Shown here piece by piece: positions 61,482 to 64,000 of a stretch of DNA of 64,000 nucleotides. The translations under genes were made by a program, and so were the position numbers. Each line of letters opens with the position of its first letter. The first letter of the stretch is position 1. The stretch lies in NCBI GenBank assembly GCA_019752045.1, contig JAIEMP010000009.1, positions 62,001-126,000 of the forward strand, given 5' to 3'. The DNA is from Chitinophagaceae bacterium (GTDB lineage: Bacteria; Bacteroidota; Bacteroidia; Chitinophagales; Chitinophagaceae). The notes beneath the pieces were generated by a model. It saw only the letters and a program-made list of their open reading frames with translations. It searched no databases and was not told where the DNA came from.

Positions 61482-62932
61482 TCCGCTCTTTCAATTGCCT
61501 TCTTCAACGCTCCCAATTTATGATTCACTTCCTGTAATTCACTTTCAGGATTGCTTGCTGCTACTACACCTGCACCGGCTTGATAAACCAATGTATTTTG
61601 TCGACTCAAAAATGTACGGATCATAATAGCATGATTACAACTTCCATCAAAACCCATAAAGCCAATGCCACCGCCATAATAACTTCTTGCGGTTGATTCG
61701 TAAGCATCAATCAACTGCATGGCTTTGATTTTTGGCGCACCACTCAACGTACCTGCAGGAAATGTTTTTGCCAGCAATTCAAACGGGTTGGAACCGGGAC
61801 GAACTTTCGCCACCACTTCACTCACCAAATGAATCACATGACTGTAGTACTGTACTTGTTTGTAATGCGCCACACTTACATCATCACACACACGACTTAA
61901 ATCATTTCTTGCTAAATCAACCAACATCACATGCTCGGCATTTTCTTTTACATCTTTCAGCAAACGTTCGGCTTCCTGTTGATCAACCTCATCATCGCCT
62001 GTACGTTTGAATGTTCCTGCAATAGGATGCACAACTGCTTTGCCCCGTCCGAACGGATCATCCGGGCGGGCATTTTGAATGATGATCTGCGATTCAGGTG
62101 ATGAACCCATCAACCTATAATCGCCGTAATCAAAAAAGAATAAATAAGGAGAAGGATTAATGCTGCGCAATGCACGGTACACATTAAATTCATCGCCATT
62201 GAACGATTGCTGAAATCGTCTGCTCAACACAATCTGAAACACATCACCTCTGTGGCAACTGGCAATCCCTTTCTTTACCATTTCCACATATTCTTCGTTG
62301 GTTACATTGCTACTTTCTTCACCTTTTACTGCAAACGGATAAACGGGAACATCTTTACTGCGGATCAAACTTTCAACAACGGCTACATCACTTTCAATGC
62401 CGGCGATCTTATTCTCACAAATGAACAATTCATCTTTATGATGATTGATCGCAATCACGTATTGATACAAGCGATACCGCATTAACGGAATAGCAGCCGG
62501 ATCTTTTCGTTCTGCATTCAGTTTGATGGTATCAAAGAATTGTACCGCATCATATGTAGTGTAACCATAAAGACCTTGTGCAAACTTAGAAGCCCCCTCT
62601 AAATCTCCCCCGGAGGGAGAGACTTTTGAAACCTCAAACCTGTTTAAAAAATCAAACAACTGCTGCGGCACTTCCGTTGGCTGTTTGATGGCAATACGTT
62701 CCGGTTTTTGTCCGGGTAACTTAAACTCAATGCTGGTAGTAGAAGTAATCTCCATCCCCGCAATGGCATTGATAGCAATAAACGACCAGCTGTTTTCTGC
62801 TGCATGATGATCTGTACTTTCCAGCAGTATCGTATCCCGGAACCGATCTCTCAACCGCAGATAAATTCCAACAGGCGTAAACACATCTGCCAGCATTTTT
62901 TTACAAGTCGTTTCTATGTTTATTTTCTTCAT
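61472..62932 (-). CDS. trpE: Anthranilate synthase component I
   Basis: Makes anthranilate from chorismate, 486 residues. The feedback site motif LLES near residue 36, DVFQIVLSRRF, GSSPE, HPIAGT-(F)-KRTG, LVDLARND and TFPAGTLSGAPKIKAM are intact, so Trp inhibition is expected. Residues about 102-116 (SKVSPSGGDLEGASK) interrupt the non-catalytic N-terminal domain and are encoded by a CTCCCC-hairpin repeat; the C-terminal ETL and stop come from another copy. First structural gene after the trpL attenuator, with about 140 bases between terminator and ATG. Confidence 0.96.
   Translation of the reverse strand: MKKINIETTCKKMLADVFTPVGIYLRLRDRFRDTILLESTDHHAAENSWSFIAINAIAGMEITSTTSIEFKLPGQKPERIAIKQPTEVPQQLFDFLNRFEVSKVSPSGGDLEGASKFAQGLYGYTTYDAVQFFDTIKLNAERKDPAAIPLMRYRLYQYVIAINHHKDELFICENKIAGIESDVAVVESLIRSKDVPVYPFAVKGEESSNVTNEEYVEMVKKGIASCHRGDVFQIVLSRRFQQSFNGDEFNVYRALRSINPSPYLFFFDYGDYRLMGSSPESQIIIQNARPDDPFGRGKAVVHPIAGTFKRTGDDEVDQQEAERLLKDVKENAEHVMLVDLARNDLSRVCDDVSVAHYKQVQYYSHVIHLVSEVVAKVRPGSNPFELLAKTFPAGTLSGAPKIKAMQLIDAYESTARSYYGGGIGFMGFDGSCNHAIMIRTFLSRQNTLVYQAGAGVVAASNPESELQEVNHKLGALKKAIERAETL
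62591..62627. repeat. CTCCC-hairpin repeat inserted in frame in trpE
   Basis: Minus-strand AAGTCTCTCCCTCCGGGGGA then GATTTAGAGGGGGC, nearly the same as the copy at the end of trpE. It encodes KVSPSGGDLEGA. Confidence 0.85.
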
Positions 62933-63021
62933 GATCTGTTTAATTCATTTTATGATCCATGCTGCTCCAATTCTACTCAGCTTCATTGGCGTCGCACTCT
63001 TTTACGTCAGTATTTTCATTC

Positions 63022-63072
63022 ATCTTGAGCGAAGTCGAAAGACCCACCCCTAACCCCTCCAGGGAGGGGAAT
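63022..63072. repeat. Composite repeat in the trp leader: CATCTTGAGCGAAGTCGAAAG word and CCCCT hairpin
   Basis: CATCTTGAGCGAAGTCGAAAG (63022-63042) is followed by CCACCCCTAACCCCTCCAGG and GAGGGG (63044-63070), the seventh copy of the CTCCCC-hairpin family. Both lie in the untranslated stretch between the attenuator and trpE. The first word resembles a common Bacteroidetes intergenic repeat. Confidence 0.6.
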
Positions 63073-63078
63073 AAAAAA

Positions 63079-63098
63079 ACCCCGAAAAACTTCGGGGT
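63079..63098 (-). terminator. trp attenuator terminator hairpin
   Basis: Minus strand ACCCCGAA-GTTT-TTCGGGGT, a perfect 8-bp stem, followed by TTTTTTATT. It lies 34 bases after the leader peptide stop and 147 bases before trpE. Its left arm is shared with the antiterminator, so the two structures exclude each other. Confidence 0.92.
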
Positions 63099-63143
63099 CT
63101 GAATATGATTGAAACAATCACAGTAATAGCATTACAGACCCCT
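63094..63143 (-). promoter_or_regulatory. trp antiterminator hairpin
   Basis: Minus-strand GGGGTCTG (63135-63142), overlapping the last codons and stop of the leader peptide, pairs with CAGACCCC (63094-63101). Formation uses the CCCC of the terminator's left arm. When ribosomes stall at the Trp codons 14 bases further upstream the antiterminator can form; when they reach the stop they cover GGGGTCTG and the terminator forms. Confidence 0.88.
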
Positions 63144-63191
63144 TAGAGTTGTATGCCACCACCACTGATTATTTACAATTGTCTTGTTCAT
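63132..63191 (-). CDS. trpL: trp operon leader peptide with three consecutive Trp codons
   Basis: Nineteen codons, MNKTIVNNQWWWHTTLRGL, with TGG TGG TGG at 63156-63164. Random occurrence of a Trp triplet directly before a mutually exclusive hairpin pair and trpE is very unlikely. The peptide's function is to make ribosome position report charged tRNA-Trp. The ATG is only about eight bases after the -7 box, so the transcript is nearly leaderless. No Shine-Dalgarno sequence is visible. Confidence 0.93.
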   Translation of the reverse strand: MNKTIVNNQWWWHTTLRGL

Positions 63192-63198
63192 TGCTATG

Positions 63199-63228
63199 CA
63201 AATATGTCGAAGGATGATGGAACTGCAA
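63199..63228 (-). promoter_or_regulatory. trp operon promoter
   Basis: On the minus strand TTG (63226-63228), a 19-base spacer and CATATTTG (63199-63206), seven of eight matches to TAnnTTTG. Spacing fits the Bacteroidetes -33/-7 promoter. Transcription should start within a few bases of the trpL ATG. Confidence 0.7.
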
Positions 63229-63328
63229 AATTTTTTTTAACGTTTGGTGCTTTCTCAACATCAAACGAATGTTTAACTTGCTCCAAAAATATATCCATTT
63301 CAGAATCATAACCTTTAAAAATAATCGT

Positions 63329-63787
63329 ATGAAACGTATTGCATTTATTACAGCTGTAGCCCTTACAATCACTGTTCTGTTTTCTTTTACATCCGTGCAG
63401 GAAGAAGCGGATGCCATTATAGGCGTGTGGAAAAACGGTGAAGGAACAGGTATGATCCGGATTTATAAAAACGGCGAAAAATACCAGGGCAAAATTGTGT
63501 GGCTGAAAGAACCCAACGATCCCGATACCGGCAAGCCAAAGCTTGACAAAAACCACCCTGATGAATCAGTACGTACAAGACCTGTACTTGGTATGATTAA
63601 CACCTGGGGTTTTGAATACAAAGGAAAAAAGCTGTGGGATGATGGTAAAATCTATGACCCCAAAAACGGCAACACCTACGATTGTACGATGAAGTTAAAA
63701 GATCAAAACAGTCTTGAAGTAAGAGGTTATATCGGAGTCTCACTCATTGGACGTACAGATGTATGGACCAGACAGGTTTCAAAATAA
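63329..63787 (+). CDS. DUF2147 secreted protein
   Basis: Exported protein of about 152 residues with a Sec signal (RIAFITAVALTITVLFSFTS). The family signature is clear: IIGVWKNGEGTGMIRIYKNGEKYQGKIVWL, KLDKNHPDESVRTRPVLG, KLWDDGKIYDPKNGNTYDC and LEVRGYIGVSLIGRTDVWTR. Function is unknown. The start at 63329 is chosen over an upstream ATG at 63269 because it gives a proper signal peptide. Divergent from the trp operon. Confidence 0.9.
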   Translation: MKRIAFITAVALTITVLFSFTSVQEEADAIIGVWKNGEGTGMIRIYKNGEKYQGKIVWLKEPNDPDTGKPKLDKNHPDESVRTRPVLGMINTWGFEYKGKKLWDDGKIYDPKNGNTYDCTMKLKDQNSLEVRGYIGVSLIGRTDVWTRQVSK

Positions 63788-63800
63788 TTATAAAAAAAGA

Positions 63801-63819
63801 ACCCCCGCAATGCGGGGGT
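63801..63819. terminator. Bidirectional rho-independent terminator
   Basis: ACCCCCGCAATGCGGGGGT hairpin followed by TTTTTTT on the plus strand and preceded by A-rich sequence (so also T-rich on the minus strand). It lies between the DUF2147 gene and the convergent partial gene and serves both. Confidence 0.92.
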
Positions 63820-63828
63820 CTTTTTTTA

Positions 63829-64000
63829 TCAGGGACTTACAAAGTTTAAACTTATATTGAAGAAAAACGGGTTGGTTAATTTACTGCTGAAAAACAACTG
63901 ATCATTTTTTCGTGCATCATACTTATTCATTACATCATATCTCCAGTTGTAACGCAAGCCGCCCTGCACATTCAGCCAAACAAAACCAAACAGTCGCTTA
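63829..64000 (-). CDS. C-terminal fragment of an unknown, possibly outer-membrane, protein
   Basis: 56 codons, ending LTNPFFFNISLNFVSP, with the stop at 63829-63831; the start lies beyond the window. Alternating hydrophobic and polar residues with aromatic ends (RLFGFVWLNVQGGLRYNWRY) suggest beta-barrel strands. I do not recognise the family. Confidence 0.6.
   Translation of the reverse strand, partial: KRLFGFVWLNVQGGLRYNWRYDVMNKYDARKNDQLFFSSKLTNPFFFNISLNFVSP

Noticed and set aside
63079-63098. Hairpin as a terminator of the divergent DUF2147 gene
   Set aside because: The T-run is on the minus strand, and the hairpin overlaps an antiterminator downstream of a Trp-rich leader peptide, so it belongs to the trp operon.
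53103-63130. A CRISPR array, considered because of the many repeats
   Set aside because: Copies are palindromic, irregularly spaced, of several unrelated families and partly inside genes; there are no regular spacers and no cas genes.

Overview
The window looks like a chromosomal segment from a Bacteroidota member, most likely family Chitinophagaceae. The family placement is inference. Supporting evidence is a SusC/SusD pair with glycoside hydrolases, many lipoprotein and Sec signal peptides, several perfect Bacteroidetes-type -7 boxes (TAnnTTTG), few Shine-Dalgarno sequences, an NrtR-type AraR regulator and a Bacteroidetes-style MalQ with N-terminal starch-binding modules.

Layout. 1-4.5 kb: a truncated malQ and a GH97 glycosidase. 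4.7-14.8 kb: an L-rhamnose locus made of rhaT and a fused aldolase/dehydrogenase, then rhaI, rhaB and lutABC, with a divergent GntR-type regulator. The parts form one route: L-rhamnose to L-rhamnulose to its 1-phosphate, cleavage to DHAP plus L-lactaldehyde, oxidation to L-lactate, and LutABC oxidation to pyruvate. 14.8-16.4 kb: a CPA1 Na+/H+ antiporter broken by a one-base frameshift. 16.4-42.6 kb: an L-arabinan/L-arabinose utilisation locus, with susC, susD, a large VCBS/ASPIC lipoprotein, two GH51, two GH43, a mutarotase, transaldolase, araB, araD, GH127, araA, a sodium:sugar symporter and a HAD phosphatase. All lie on the minus strand and diverge from an araR-like regulator that has a palindromic operator. 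42.7-51.7 kb: housekeeping genes, namely tRNA-Ser(UGA), a MutS2 without Smr domain, a DUF1684 protein, MsrA, an orphan family-5 solute-binding protein, an M1 peptidase and a polysaccharide flippase.

51.7-63.2 kb: one long minus-strand tryptophan operon, trpL-E-G-(GxxExxY)-D-C-F1-F2-(RAYT)-(HEPN-like)-B-A, followed by hisH-hisA. It starts with a near-leaderless leader peptide carrying three consecutive Trp codons (MNKTIVNNQWWWHTTLRGL) and mutually exclusive antiterminator and terminator hairpins, which is a classical ribosome-mediated attenuator.

The most unusual feature is how thoroughly this operon has been colonised by small palindromic elements. (i) Six REP-like palindromes with core GTC-N-GAC flank a REP-associated tyrosine transposase. 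(ii) A palindromic family beginning GTCTGAAC, with GGAT repeated about every 10-11 bases, encloses a GxxExxY PD-(D/E)XK protein; other copies abut the stop codons of trpA and trpF1, and the enclosing copy supplies that of trpG. (iii) A CTCCCC..GGGGAG hairpin family occurs seven times and sits in frame inside trpE, trpF1, trpF2 and hisH, and forms the C-termini of trpE and the flippase. (iv) An ACCACGGAGACACAGAG-type family and (v) a 20-base GTCAGACGCCCTCGTCGGAC repeat fill further gaps. Most junctions of the operon contain such an element. The pairing of the GxxExxY nuclease-like protein with palindrome (ii), parallel to the RAYT/REP pair a few kilobases away, is my best candidate for a poorly described mobile system.

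63.3-64 kb: a DUF2147 secreted protein, a strong terminator, and the C-terminal end of a gene that runs off the window.
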